Part shown: in pieces, positions 42,586-53,366 of the stretch
Numbering within the stretch: the stretch's first letter is position 1
Layout: each line of letters starts with the position of its first letter
Assembly: GCA_013215385.1 (NCBI GenBank)
Contig: JABSOY010000005.1
Span: 496,001 to 560,000 of the forward strand
From: Colwellia sp.
GTDB lineage: Bacteria; Pseudomonadota; Gammaproteobacteria; Enterobacterales; Alteromonadaceae
DNA length: 64,000 nucleotides
Direction: 5' to 3'
Program-made: the position numbers and the translations under genes
The notes under the pieces: generated by a model
What the model was told of the DNA's origin: nothing
What the model saw: the letters and a program-made list of their open reading frames with translations, nothing else
Databases searched by the model: none

Positions 42586-42771
42586 GATGGTATAAATTTA
42601 TTAAGGGCGTTAAGTCACGCTAGATTACCTTAAAATTTAGAAAGTTAACATTGCTTATAAAAACAAACTGCATAGTAAGATCATAAAGAAGTTCTATGAT
42701 ACTTTTTTCTTTGTATATTTACCGATAGAATAGCGGGAATTTTTAACGATTAATTCAACGTAGGAAATTTC

Positions 42772-43323
42772 ATGGCATCGTTACAAGACCAGTTACTAAA
42801 GGCTGGGTTATCAACTAAGCAAAAAGCACGACAAGCAAATAGTGATCAACGTAAAAAAAACAAGCAAAAGCGTAGCGGTGTTGCTATTGAAAAAACCTTG
42901 CAAGAACAAGTTAAACAAGACTTGGAGCAAGAGAAAAAAGACAAGTTTGCAAAAGATATCGCCCTTAACGAAGAAAAAAAGCAACAACTTGCTGAAAAAG
43001 AAAATGTGTTACGGATTCAACAAATACTTCAACATCACCAAATTCAAAATGCGAAAGGTGAAAGCGAGTATAACTACACCTTTAATAATAAAATTAAAAA
43101 ATTATTGGTTAACTCAGTAACACACAAAGCACTTGTTAATGGCCGTTTAGCAGTATGTGGTTTAGCTGATACAAGTTATTTAGTTACCGCTGAAACTGCT
43201 GAAAAAGTAGCAAGCTTAGATGCGAAAGTTGTCTTAGTACAAAACGACAAAGTGGAAAGTGAAGTTATTGAAGATAACGACCCATATGCAGATTACCAAA
43301 TCCCTGATGATTTAATATGGTAA
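42772..43323 (+). CDS. DUF2058 domain-containing nucleoid-associated-like protein (YaiL family)
   Basis: 183 aa; MASLQDQLLKAGLSTKQKARQANSDQRKKNKQKR. Confidence 0.9.
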   Translation: MASLQDQLLKAGLSTKQKARQANSDQRKKNKQKRSGVAIEKTLQEQVKQDLEQEKKDKFAKDIALNEEKKQQLAEKENVLRIQQILQHHQIQNAKGESEYNYTFNNKIKKLLVNSVTHKALVNGRLAVCGLADTSYLVTAETAEKVASLDAKVVLVQNDKVESEVIEDNDPYADYQIPDDLIW

Positions 43324-43448
43324 TGATGTTTGCTTAGTGCCTTGTTTTGTCAATTATGCTAAAATCGAGCGCTGTTCGGTTATCTTATTTATAAGGCCAG
43401 TTTTTTACTTGCCTTGATGTTTATTATTTTATAAAGAGAAGTTGTTTT

Positions 43449-43811
43449 ATGTTTATTATTCGCTGGGTCGTTGGCCGTATTATCTTATTGTTAAACTTTG
43501 TTTTTTCACCAAGTAGTCCGAAAAGAGCTACTGAGTTACAAGCTAAAATTGACGCTAAAACACAAAACTTAAGTTTGTACCAATTACCTGCTTGCCCATT
43601 TTGTGTGAAAGTTCGTCGAGCAATAAAGCGTGAAGGTCTAAATATTGATTTACGTAACATTAATAAAAATGAAAGTTATAATGAAGAACTAGTCCGTGAA
43701 GGTGGCAAACGAAAAGTGCCGTGCTTAAAGATTACTGATGAAAATCAAAAGGTTACTTGGTTGTATGAATCTTCAGATGTGGTAACTTATTTACAACAGT
43801 TTGCACGTTAA
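43449..43811 (+). CDS. Membrane-anchored glutaredoxin / GST N-terminal-like protein
   Basis: 120 aa; N-terminal TM and LYQLPACPFCVKVRRAIKREGL CxxC motif. Confidence 0.88.
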   Translation: MFIIRWVVGRIILLLNFVFSPSSPKRATELQAKIDAKTQNLSLYQLPACPFCVKVRRAIKREGLNIDLRNINKNESYNEELVREGGKRKVPCLKITDENQKVTWLYESSDVVTYLQQFAR

Positions 43812-43838
43812 TATGTAAGCTTGAATGCAAATTTTAAT

Positions 43839-43871
43839 AAAAAAGCCTGATGAATTTCATCAGGCTTTTTT
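43839..43871 (+). terminator. Terminator after glutaredoxin gene
   Basis: aaaaaagcctgatgaatttcatcaggctttttt. Confidence 0.85.
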
Positions 43872-44104
43872 ATTAAGATTTTTCGAGGCCAGCTTCATCT
43901 TTATTGGCAGCTATTACTAGCCTGCCAATTTAGATTTGTATTTGGGTTTTTAAATAACATTTATCAAGACTATTGCTGTTATTATTTAATGTAAGGATTA
44001 TTGATTAAAACAGCTTAAGGCATCGATAAACTGGCTTTTTATTAGCGGCTTTTCAATAAAATATAATATTAATAAAATAAGATCTCTGAAATATAATTGC
44101 TCTA

Positions 44105-45163
44105 ATGCCTTTCCTATTACCTATTGGAAATAATAAATTTAATAAGGCTTTAACTGTGCTTATAAAAACACCCAAAAGTTACCTGCTAAAAGAAAATGAA
44201 GTAACCCCTGAAAATGTCTATTTAAATAGGCGCGGATTATTGAAGGGGCTGGGCTTTTTAGGCGCTGGCGCTTTGTTATCTTCAACAAGCACAACTGCTA
44301 GCGCAGATTGGTTTAGCAAAGACGAACCGACTAAATTTAAAACAACAGCTTTAAAATTCCAAACCGATCAAAATACCGATAACTTAATTCTTACTCCTGA
44401 AGCTAAAATTACTTCCCACAATAATTTCTATGAGTTTGGTACGAGTAAAACAGATCCTGTTAATAACGCTCAAGGTTTTAAAATTGATCCTTGGAAACTA
44501 ACCATAAGTGGCGAGTGTGATAAGCCTTACACTTTAGACTTAGATGACTTAACCAAAGCTTTTGCTCTTGAAGAACGTATCTACCGGATGAGATGTGTCG
44601 AAGCTTGGTCTATGGTTATTCCTTGGGTAGGCTTTGAACTAGCCAAACTACTAAAAAAGGCACAGCCAAACTCGCGGGCAAACTTTGTTGCCTTTGAGAC
44701 CTTGCACGATCCGCAGCAGATGCCAGGACAAGCCAGCAGAAGAGTAGGCGGTGGTATTAATTACCCCTATGTAGAAGGCTTGCGTATTGATGAGGCGATG
44801 AATCCGTTAACACTGATGAGTGTCGGGTTATACGGTAAAACTTTACCTGCACAAAATGGTGCTCCTATCCGTTTAGTGGTGCCATGGAAATATGGCTTCA
44901 AAAGTATAAAATCGATTGTCGGCATTAAATTTGTAGAGCAGCAACCTGCTGCTACTTGGAATATTTTAGCCCCCAATGAATATGGCTTTTATGCCAATGT
45001 TAACCCTGAGGTTGATCATCCAAGATGGAGTCAAGCAAGTGAACGAAGAATAACCTCGGGCGGATTATTTGCTCGTAATCGCATTGATACTCTACCTTTT
45101 AATGGCTATGGCGAACAAGTTGCCGATATGTACAAAAATCTCAATTTACGTAAGAATTTTTAA
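44105..45163 (+). CDS. msrP: Protein-methionine-sulfoxide reductase catalytic subunit MsrP
   Basis: 352 aa; Tat signal [38 protein letters not shown] molybdopterin Cys region. Confidence 0.95.
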   Translation: MPFLLPIGNNKFNKALTVLIKTPKSYLLKENEVTPENVYLNRRGLLKGLGFLGAGALLSSTSTTASADWFSKDEPTKFKTTALKFQTDQNTDNLILTPEAKITSHNNFYEFGTSKTDPVNNAQGFKIDPWKLTISGECDKPYTLDLDDLTKAFALEERIYRMRCVEAWSMVIPWVGFELAKLLKKAQPNSRANFVAFETLHDPQQMPGQASRRVGGGINYPYVEGLRIDEAMNPLTLMSVGLYGKTLPAQNGAPIRLVVPWKYGFKSIKSIVGIKFVEQQPAATWNILAPNEYGFYANVNPEVDHPRWSQASERRITSGGLFARNRIDTLPFNGYGEQVADMYKNLNLRKNF

Positions 45164-45172
45164 GTTTTATTT

Positions 45173-45808
45173 ATGACAAAAAATACTGTGCTTATTCGAG
45201 CTCCCTTCAAAAAATTACTAGCAAAACATCAAGTTAAACTTTTTAAGCTTTTTATTCACTTAGCCGCTTTGTTCCCTTTGATTAATGCCTATTATTTAGC
45301 TTTTACGGATCAGCTAGGGGCGGATCCTGTTGAAGCTATTCTTCACTTTACCGGTATCGGAGCTTTTAATTTATTATTACTAAGTTTAGCAATAACCCCT
45401 ATTAGTAAACGCTTTAAAATCTCTATATTACTTAAAATTCGTCGATTAGTTGGTTTATATAGCTTTACCTACGCGTTTTGTCATTTAGCCAATTTTTTAG
45501 TCTTTGAAGTGCAATTTGACTGGCTGTTATTTATTAATGAAATAATTAAACGCCCTTATATTACCGTGGGTATGGCAGGGTTCATTATTTTGCTTAGTTT
45601 AGCCGTTACCTCTATTTCTGTGTTGAAAAAACGTATGGGTAAGCGTTGGCAAAAATTGCATAATTGGGTGTATTTAGCCGTTGTTTTAGTGGGCATTCAT
45701 TTTTATTGGTCGGTAAAGTCTGAAATTATTGAACCCAGTATTTACCTTTTTATTGCTTTAGTTTTATTAAGTGTGCGCTTTAAAAAACTAACCCGGTTTA
45801 AAAAATAA
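45173..45808 (+). CDS. msrQ: Heme-binding membrane subunit MsrQ
   Basis: 211 aa; 6 TM ferric reductase-like; adjacent to msrP; LVGLYSFTYAFCHLANFL. Confidence 0.93.
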   Translation: MTKNTVLIRAPFKKLLAKHQVKLFKLFIHLAALFPLINAYYLAFTDQLGADPVEAILHFTGIGAFNLLLLSLAITPISKRFKISILLKIRRLVGLYSFTYAFCHLANFLVFEVQFDWLLFINEIIKRPYITVGMAGFIILLSLAVTSISVLKKRMGKRWQKLHNWVYLAVVLVGIHFYWSVKSEIIEPSIYLFIALVLLSVRFKKLTRFKK

Positions 45809-45844
45809 AAAAGCTAGTCAGTAAATGCTGACTAGCTTTTATTT
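45807..45844. terminator. Bidirectional terminator between convergent msrQ and M4 protease
   Basis: aaaaaagctagtcagtaaatgctgactagcttttattt. Confidence 0.8.
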
Positions 45845-45859
45845 AAGGTTAAATATAGA

Positions 45860-48097
45860 TTAAGGGTTTGCTTGTAACGTTAACGTTATGCCAGAAGCTG
45901 TGCTATATCCATAAATATCAATGTACCACGTACCTGCACCTGGGTTAGTAAAACTACAGCTCTCATTGTTGCCATTTTCATATGGACGACAATCAAATGC
46001 GGAAGTTGTTGATTGCGCTCCTTTACGAATGTATAAGTCAGCATCACCAGAACCACCTGAAATACTAATGGTCATGTCGGCATAACCCGCTGGTAATACC
46101 TGCGTATAACGCTGCCATTGTCCTTTGGTGACTGAAATATTAGCGAGAGTATCACTAATTGGATCGTTACCACCTGGCGTACTCGTCGAATAACTACCGG
46201 TAAGACTTACGCCGGAAAAAGTAGAATATGCTTTTAAACGAACATAATAAGTACCGCCAGTCGATGTACCAGTACAAGACTCGCTGTTACCATTTTTATA
46301 TGGACGACAGTCCCAAGTTGAGTCTGTTGGCGTGGCACCAAATTTCACGTACATATCTGCATCGCCTGACCCACCACTCATGGTAAAGCTAATGTTAGTT
46401 GCACCAGAAGGTACGTCCATGGTGTAAACAATATCTGCACCTGCTGAAGCAGCTAAGTTTGTCGCGGCAACACCATTGGTTAATACATCACCTGTTGGAT
46501 CTGTTGGGTCTGTTCCACCATCAGGACAAGTACCAACACCAACGGCACACCAAGCGGTTTCTACCGCTGTTTTTTCAACTGCACCATATAAATCTTGTGC
46601 AGCCTGTGCTGTTGCCGTTCTTGCACCAGCAAAGTTGGTATTTTGATTCATATAAGTAACAAGGGCGCGGTAGAAAATCTTCTCTGCTTTTGCCATACCA
46701 ATACTAGGAACTACTGCTGTTGATTTATTACGAGGGTGAGTACCACCGTCAACTAATAAAACATAAGCTAAGTTAGCAATACCTGAATTACCATGCACGC
46801 CACCTTGGTCATTACTATTACTTGGGTTACTCACGTAAGGAATACGTTCAGGCCACCAATCTTTCGAGTAGTTGTCTTTAGTTGGGTTGTCCATATAACG
46901 CAAAGCTTTACCTGCGGTGTTATATAAACCGTCACCTAACAACCATGTAGATGTTGTCTTGCCATTTTTATATGCTTCTGCAGAAAGGCCTAAAATATCA
47001 GACCAAGCTTCATTCAATGCGCCTGATGCATTCGCATAAACAAGATTGGCTGTTTTATCGGTAACGCCATGCGTTAATTCATGACCAATGATATCAAAGT
47101 CACTGGTGAAATCGTTCATGCCACTTGATGCTTGGCCATACATCATTTGCGTACCAGTCCAGTAAGCATTCGCTACGCCCATATCAACACTTGAAATTAA
47201 TGTCATGCCATTGTTGTCTAAGCTGTCACGACCAAATTTGCTTTGGTAATAATCATAAACTTTTGATGCACCATCATGGGCACGTTGAGCGGCAGCATTA
47301 CCACCACAACTCTGAGTATTAGTACATAATAACGAGCCAGGCGCTGAATTGGCTGAACCGCCATTGAGTGTATAAGTTTTCCAGCTTTTTGATGAATGAA
47401 TTTGTGCTTCTCTGGTGAGTACTTCAGAAGTATTCGCATCAAAATAAATGAAGTCACGGCCAAAATCTTCACCACCGTTATCCCAAGAAACCTCGACCCG
47501 ATAGGCCAGTTTTGTTTCTTCGCTCAAAGGTAGATAAATGTAAGCCAATTCCGCTGAACCGTTAACTTCACCCATACTTTCTGCAGCAGCTATCGCTTGA
47601 TTTTCACCTAAGTTGCTAGTACTACTGTTTAGTGCGCTTATACCATTTAATCCTGATATTGCAGGTGTCGAGTTTGTCGCTAAATTTCCGGTGATACCGT
47701 AAATGTTTGCTTGGCTATTACCTGTACTTAATACGCCGACAGAACTATTAGCATGCATGATCATACTCGTACCATAAACTTTAATACCGTTAATGGTTTG
47801 ATCAAAATGGGTGTGAGTTTTTCCTAATTCATCGGTCCATTGTCTGCGAACGTTAAAGCTTTCGTTACCGACGACAGCAAATTCGCTTTGGCTAGTAATA
47901 ATGTCTGTCAGTGCTTGAACTGCAGTTCCTTGAGTCATACTGCCTAATTCACCAACAACAAAAGACGGAGCGCCATTTGCTGTTTGGTTTTGTACCGTCA
48001 TTGAAGTAACTTCAGTAGCATAAGAGCTAAATGTAGATGCAGCAAGTGATGTAGCGACGATTAATGACAATTTTGTTATTTTATTGTGTTTTTGCAT
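45860..48097 (-). CDS. M4 family (thermolysin/vibriolysin-like) metalloprotease with two C-terminal PPC domains
   Basis: 745 aa; signal peptide, FTP propeptide, HELTHGVTDKTANLVYANASGALNEAWSD; two SGGSGDADxYxxxG repeats. Confidence 0.95.
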   Translation of the reverse strand: MQKHNKITKLSLIVATSLAASTFSSYATEVTSMTVQNQTANGAPSFVVGELGSMTQGTAVQALTDIITSQSEFAVVGNESFNVRRQWTDELGKTHTHFDQTINGIKVYGTSMIMHANSSVGVLSTGNSQANIYGITGNLATNSTPAISGLNGISALNSSTSNLGENQAIAAAESMGEVNGSAELAYIYLPLSEETKLAYRVEVSWDNGGEDFGRDFIYFDANTSEVLTREAQIHSSKSWKTYTLNGGSANSAPGSLLCTNTQSCGGNAAAQRAHDGASKVYDYYQSKFGRDSLDNNGMTLISSVDMGVANAYWTGTQMMYGQASSGMNDFTSDFDIIGHELTHGVTDKTANLVYANASGALNEAWSDILGLSAEAYKNGKTTSTWLLGDGLYNTAGKALRYMDNPTKDNYSKDWWPERIPYVSNPSNSNDQGGVHGNSGIANLAYVLLVDGGTHPRNKSTAVVPSIGMAKAEKIFYRALVTYMNQNTNFAGARTATAQAAQDLYGAVEKTAVETAWCAVGVGTCPDGGTDPTDPTGDVLTNGVAATNLAASAGADIVYTMDVPSGATNISFTMSGGSGDADMYVKFGATPTDSTWDCRPYKNGNSESCTGTSTGGTYYVRLKAYSTFSGVSLTGSYSTSTPGGNDPISDTLANISVTKGQWQRYTQVLPAGYADMTISISGGSGDADLYIRKGAQSTTSAFDCRPYENGNNESCSFTNPGAGTWYIDIYGYSTASGITLTLQANP

Positions 48098-48471
48098 TGA
48101 GGGTTCCTATTTAATTTAATTTTGTACCTGAGGTAAAAACAGATATTATTTTTATTTCCCCAAAGATCTTAATTATAAATACATTTAAAATCGGAGGTTT
48201 TTTAGTCAGTCTTTGCTGACAAATCAAACGTAACAGTAAAGTTAATACGTTAACAAATAATTAATAAAATATTAACAATGCCAGTCGTATAGATTCCTTT
48301 ACAAAACAGCGAAAGTTAATTAATAAAATAAAAATAGATGGTTTTTATTTTATTAAATATCAATACCTTGGAGTTGACTGGTTTTTATGTCGCAGACGCG
48401 ATTAATAGGAATAGGTAAATATATAAAGATGAGGATGAAAAAATTATGAACTAAATAATTGAATGTATGGT

Positions 48472-48843
48472 TTAGTGGATGAAAATTAATTCATTTTTCA
48501 AGCTACTTTCCAAACTAATAAAACTAACTTTTGGTTTGCTATCGATACTTGAGGTTATGCCTTCAACTAAAAGTAGAATAGTCTTAGTTGGGCTATTTGA
48601 ACTTTTTGAGGTGATGATGACCGATACAAGTTGTCGCCAATTACAACCAACGAAGCCACAAATGCCACCAAGCTTTAATGGCTGGTAGCTCACTTGAAAG
48701 TCGTGAGAGGACTTATCTGCAAGGAAATTAATGATTTTTTCATGTGATTTTACCGCATTGATAGCGATTTCTGCGGTGGTATCTGCAGCACGAGAAACGT
48801 TAGCAATCGATAAGAGAACAATAAAAAACATAAACTTTTTCAT
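48472..48843 (-). CDS. Small secreted protein of unknown function
   Basis: 123 aa; signal peptide MKKFMFFIVLLSIANVSRA. Confidence 0.55.
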   Translation of the reverse strand: MKKFMFFIVLLSIANVSRAADTTAEIAINAVKSHEKIINFLADKSSHDFQVSYQPLKLGGICGFVGCNWRQLVSVIITSKSSNSPTKTILLLVEGITSSIDSKPKVSFISLESSLKNELIFIH

Positions 48844-48889
48844 AATATATACTTCCTTTTATCGACTGTATTTTATCTTGTTGTGCTAA

Positions 48890-49168
48890 TTAAGTGCGAG
48901 CGGTAACTTCTAATAAATGATAACCAAACTGAGTCTTTACAGGGCCTTGCACAGTATTTAGCTCTGCGGTGAAAACAACTTCGTCAAACTCTGGTACCAT
49001 TTGACCTCGTCCAAAAGTACCTAAATCGCCACCTTGCATTTTAGAAGGACAATTAGAATGATCTTTTGCAACAGTTGCAAAATCTTCACCCGCTTCTATT
49101 TGTGCTTTAAGTGCTAAACACTGTTCTTCGGTATCGACTAATAAATGACGTGCTGATGCTTGTGACAT
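48890..49168 (-). CDS. ppiC: Parvulin-type peptidyl-prolyl cis-trans isomerase
   Basis: 92 aa; ASARHLLVDTEEQCLALKAQIEAGEDFATVAKDHSNCPSKMQGGDLGTFGRGQMVPEFDEVVF. Confidence 0.95.
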   Translation of the reverse strand: MSQASARHLLVDTEEQCLALKAQIEAGEDFATVAKDHSNCPSKMQGGDLGTFGRGQMVPEFDEVVFTAELNTVQGPVKTQFGYHLLEVTART

Positions 49169-49338
49169 GATGGTTCCAAATAAGTGGGTTAATTAAAAAC
49201 TAGTATAATATGTTAGGTAAACTTTAACTTATCTTCATTGTTAATTAAAGAAATTTTATATAAACACATAATCGCTTTTATTGGTTAAATTATGATAAAT
49301 TAATCGTAATAGTCAATTAATGCGGATTTATACCGAAA

Positions 49339-50232
49339 ATGTACTTACCTAACTTAAAGCACCTACGTTATTTACTTGCCCTTTATCAAGAACAAAATTT
49401 TCATCGAGCTGCCAGCGTCTGTTTTGTTAGCCAGTCAACATTAAGTAGTGCCATTTTGAAATTAGAAGGGCAGCTTAACTGTCAGCTTATTGAACGAGAC
49501 AACAAGTCCTTTCTCTTTACAGCACAAGGCCTTGAAGTCGTCGAAAGGTCTCGTCAGTTATTAGTTTCAGCCAATGAATTAGTCAATTTTGCAAAACAAC
49601 AAGGTGATGAGTTTTCAGGCCTAGTTCGTATTGGTTGTATTCCAACCATAGCACCGTTTTTATTAACTGATTTTGTTAACGCATGCCAAAAGACATTGCC
49701 TGATTTAGAAATGTACCTGCGCGAAGATACCACTGAAAACTTAGTGAAAATGCTTAACAATGGTGAAATTGATGTGCTGATTTTAGCGTTACCTATTGCC
49801 CCTAATAGTTTTCATTGTAAAAAAGTGGGTAAGGATCCTTTTTTGATGGCTGGAGAATACGCCCTAGTAAATAAATTTAAGCAAACAGGTAATTATCAAA
49901 GCCTTCCTGAGCAAAGTATATTTTTATTATCATCTGAGCACTGTTTAACTGAACACGCGGTTTCTGCTTGCCAGCTTGCCGATAAAGCACGTATTAATCC
50001 TTTTTCTGCTTCAAGTCTATCAACACTCGTGCAAATGACTGCGCTTCATCAAGGCATTACATTTTTGCCTAAAATGGCGGTAAATAAAGGCGTAGGCCAA
50101 GCTGAAAAGTTATCCATCGAAAAATTAGACAATGACTTCTACCGAGAAATTGGCGTGCTTTGGCGAAAAACCTCAATGAGAAACTCACTGTATAACCAGT
50201 TAGGGCAGATTGTTGAAGGTCTTTTAAAATAA
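49339..50232 (+). CDS. LysR-family regulator, OxyR-like
   Basis: 297 aa; LKHLRYLLALYQEQNFHRAASVCFVSQSTLSSAILKLEGQL. Confidence 0.88.
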   Translation: MYLPNLKHLRYLLALYQEQNFHRAASVCFVSQSTLSSAILKLEGQLNCQLIERDNKSFLFTAQGLEVVERSRQLLVSANELVNFAKQQGDEFSGLVRIGCIPTIAPFLLTDFVNACQKTLPDLEMYLREDTTENLVKMLNNGEIDVLILALPIAPNSFHCKKVGKDPFLMAGEYALVNKFKQTGNYQSLPEQSIFLLSSEHCLTEHAVSACQLADKARINPFSASSLSTLVQMTALHQGITFLPKMAVNKGVGQAEKLSIEKLDNDFYREIGVLWRKTSMRNSLYNQLGQIVEGLLK

Positions 50233-50338
50233 AAGTGATTTAATTTAAATAAATTCAAACTTTTTTCTTATCCATAGCTACCTCTATAGTAACTGACAAA
50301 CATAAGCGCATATTAATTAAATAATAATAGGAATATAC

Positions 50339-50887
50339 GTGTTCGAACGAAGTGATGAAACACTGGTGAAACAAGCACTAAAGGGTAAAAAATCTGCTTG
50401 GGTAACCTTGGTAAAGCGTTATGAAAAAAACCTATACAACTACACCTTGCGCATGGTGAGTAATCCGGCTGATGCCATGGATTTAATGCAAGATGTTTTT
50501 GTTGCCGTTTTTAGAAACTTATCGACTTTTCGTGGTGACAGCCCTTTTAAAGGGTGGATGTTTAAAATTGCTCATTATCGTTGTATTGAATATTACCGTC
50601 GTAAAAAGCCAACACAGTCGCTTGATGATGTACCTGAACAAGTTGATGAAAGTAATGATGAATGCCCTGTGTATCATGCTGTTTCCGGGCAACAAGCGAC
50701 GGCTTTACATAAAGCAATGAAAACGTTACCGGTAAATCAAAAGTTGGTGATTGAATTGAAATTTTTTCAACATTGCACGTTTGATGATATTGCGAAGCAA
50801 TTAGGTATCTCGGTCAATACCGTTAAATCTCGTTTATATAGCGGTTTAGATAAATTAAAAGATCATTTGGAGTTTGATTATGTCTGA
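50339..50887 (+). CDS. ECF-type RNA polymerase sigma factor (GTG start)
   Basis: 182 aa; region 2 (NPADAMDLMQDVFVAVFRNLSTFRGDSPFKGWMFKIAHYRCIEYYRR) and region 4 (QLGISVNTVKSRLYSGLDKLK). Confidence 0.94.
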   Translation: MFERSDETLVKQALKGKKSAWVTLVKRYEKNLYNYTLRMVSNPADAMDLMQDVFVAVFRNLSTFRGDSPFKGWMFKIAHYRCIEYYRRKKPTQSLDDVPEQVDESNDECPVYHAVSGQQATALHKAMKTLPVNQKLVIELKFFQHCTFDDIAKQLGISVNTVKSRLYSGLDKLKDHLEFDYV

Positions 50888-51677
50888 AGATAAAAATAGA
50901 TCCCCAGAGAAGTCCTCAGAAAAAGTCTTTGAGAAATGGCTTGACCGTTTAGACCATGTTGAAGGTGAACAGAGCCAGCCAGTGCAAAGCAATGCAAATA
51001 CTCATGAAGATGCTATTTGGCAAGCAAGGCTAAAAACGGCACAAACGGTTGAGCACCAAGCCAGTCTGCAAACAGAATACGCTGTTCCTCATTGGGATCG
51101 CTCGGCTGCATTTGAAACTGACAAATCACCTTGGTGGCAATGGGGGGGATTACCCGCCATGTCGATGGCATTTTCACTTTTTGCCATGGCACTCGTATTG
51201 TTTAAGGTTGAATTAGTGATGAAAGATGACGGGGTGTTATTAACCTTTACTGGTTCAACGCAAACGAACATCAAACAAGTGAGTTATAGCCAAGAGGAAA
51301 TCAATGGTTTAGTCGAAGCTAAAGTTAACCAACAACTGCAAAGATTTGCCAGCGAACAACAAGTTATTTTAGCGAATTACGTTGCTGATATTTCAGTGAA
51401 ACAGCAAAACAGTAACCTGCAATTAGCGAGTTATTTGATGGGGGCAACCCGCAAAGAGCGCAAAGAAGACATCAGTGATTTCGTGCAATACATTAATGAC
51501 CAACGTGCTGACGACTCATTAGATAATAAAATTAAATTTCAGCAGCTTGAAAGTGAAATTAATTATCAATCTTTAAAAACACAAAGAACTAACTATCAAC
51601 TTAAAAATATAAAATCACAAGATTCAGACGGCTTAGGTTTAACAACAAAACCTGCTAGTTGGACTTCAGAGGAGTAA
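50880..51677 (+). CDS. Single-TM protein, candidate anti-sigma factor
   Basis: ORF 50874..51677; ATG at 50880 overlaps the sigma stop; cytosolic N-terminus, TM near GGLPAMSMAFSLFAMALVLFKVELVM, extracytoplasmic C-terminus. Confidence 0.6.
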   Translation: MSEDKNRSPEKSSEKVFEKWLDRLDHVEGEQSQPVQSNANTHEDAIWQARLKTAQTVEHQASLQTEYAVPHWDRSAAFETDKSPWWQWGGLPAMSMAFSLFAMALVLFKVELVMKDDGVLLTFTGSTQTNIKQVSYSQEEINGLVEAKVNQQLQRFASEQQVILANYVADISVKQQNSNLQLASYLMGATRKERKEDISDFVQYINDQRADDSLDNKIKFQQLESEINYQSLKTQRTNYQLKNIKSQDSDGLGLTTKPASWTSEE

Positions 51678-51681
51678 TACC

Positions 51682-52635
51682 ATGAAAAAAATAATGACAT
51701 TTATCCCAACGGCGCTATTTGTTCTAACTAGTTCGCTGGCGACAACGGTAACTTTTGCCGCAGATAATGGCGGATACGCAGCAATGCATAAGCAACTTGA
51801 TATTATGAGTAATATTATAAAATCATCGGTAAGCGTTCAAGAAGGACGCAAAGGCTCAAAAATCACTAGTATTGAAAGTACTTATTTAAAAGGGCAAGGT
51901 ATTGTCTTTACCATAAATTCAAGCTCAGGTAACAATCAGTGGGGTAACTTTAATTTTAACTTTGCGATGCCGGACTTTCCTGCCGTTCCTGTACCTCCAA
52001 TAGCTCGAGCAGTTTCAAGAAGAAGTTCGAATAATGATGCTGAGTATGAAACAAAAATTAACCAGTCTATTGCTCGAAGCATGGAGGAAGCGGCGCAAGC
52101 GTACGAACATGCTATGGAATCTTTTGAACATAATCGTGAAGGTTACCGTGAATTACGTGAAGAACAACGTGATTTATCGTACGAGTTAAGAGATGTAGCA
52201 CGAGAAAAACGTGATGTAGAATATCGATTACGCAGAGCTGACGATGACGATAAAAAAGAGCTACAAACTGAACTTGCAGCACTAAAAAAGCAAACGGCAA
52301 AACTTGCTGTTAGCCAAAAAGCGTTTAAAGAAAGAAGTGATGTAATGCACAAAAAACAAAAAGCACAAAAGGCTGAACGAGAAAAAGCACGAGGAATTTA
52401 TTATCAAGACCTAAGTGCATCACTAACCGAAACACTTTGTTTGTATGGCAATGGCTTAAAAGCTTTACCTAAAAATGAACACGTGAGTGTTATTTTAAAG
52501 TCAGCAGGAGAAAAACAGGGGCGTCGCTACAAAGACAGTATTTTAGTGTTCAGCAAAAAAGATATTAGCGATTGCTCTGCCGATAAAATTACGGTGTCAA
52601 AGTTAATGAGCAAAAGCCAACACTATCAATTTTAA
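51682..52635 (+). CDS. Secreted coiled-coil protein of unknown function
   Basis: 317 aa; signal peptide then charged coiled coil (REEQRDLSYELRDVAREKRDVEYRLRRADDDDKKELQTELAALKKQ); starts 5 nt after the preceding ORF. Confidence 0.65.
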   Translation: MKKIMTFIPTALFVLTSSLATTVTFAADNGGYAAMHKQLDIMSNIIKSSVSVQEGRKGSKITSIESTYLKGQGIVFTINSSSGNNQWGNFNFNFAMPDFPAVPVPPIARAVSRRSSNNDAEYETKINQSIARSMEEAAQAYEHAMESFEHNREGYRELREEQRDLSYELRDVAREKRDVEYRLRRADDDDKKELQTELAALKKQTAKLAVSQKAFKERSDVMHKKQKAQKAEREKARGIYYQDLSASLTETLCLYGNGLKALPKNEHVSVILKSAGEKQGRRYKDSILVFSKKDISDCSADKITVSKLMSKSQHYQF

Positions 52636-52970
52636 TTAACTTTCAGAAAATATTTATCCGTTTATCTAGAACTACTTTGCCACTTCACTCTTTGAGTAAG
52701 TGGCATTTTTATTCTTGCATAAAGTTATTGCTTATAAGTTAAGTATAATTATTGAGTTATTTCAACATGAGGAAAGCTATCATGTTGTTATTATACTTAT
52801 ATTTGGGTTGTTTTCTGGCTAAGATTTATTCGGTCGTTGGCGTTTATTTTAATAAAATTTCGCATTGTCAGCGCTGATTTATTTGGAAAAAGTAAAAACG
52901 CATAAAACAGCCAAGCATAGGACAGTAAAAGCCTAAATAATATCTTTTGCGCTTTTGCCAAGATGTTAAA

Positions 52971-53366
52971 TTACTCTGTTTGGCTAAACACCATATTAAT
53001 ATAGTCAACCATACCAATAACCTCATTGTTTTCAACGACAGGTGCTAAATGAATACTAAAGCGTTCAAAAAACCTGGCGCAATATCGAACATCCATATTT
53101 GGGGGCACACTCAATAGAGGTTTTGCCATTATTTCATATAAGTTGACACGATCGGGTGAACGGTCTTTTGCTAATACTTCTTTCGCGATATCAGCAAGCA
53201 TTACTAAGCCATATTCGTCGTGTTCATTGCGCTTATTAATAATCAGTGCACTAACATTATGTTGCTTCGCGAGCTTAATACCTTCGGCAACAGTCATCAT
53301 GCCATCGGCAAATTGATAGTTGTTGGTGGTCATTGCATCTTTCACTTTCACTAATTTATGGTTCAT
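52971..53366 (-). CDS. CBS domain pair protein
   Basis: 131 aa; KVKDAMTTNNYQFADGMMTVAEGIKLAKQHNVSALIIN ... NEVIGMVDYINMV. Confidence 0.88.
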   Translation of the reverse strand: MNHKLVKVKDAMTTNNYQFADGMMTVAEGIKLAKQHNVSALIINKRNEHDEYGLVMLADIAKEVLAKDRSPDRVNLYEIMAKPLLSVPPNMDVRYCARFFERFSIHLAPVVENNEVIGMVDYINMVFSQTE

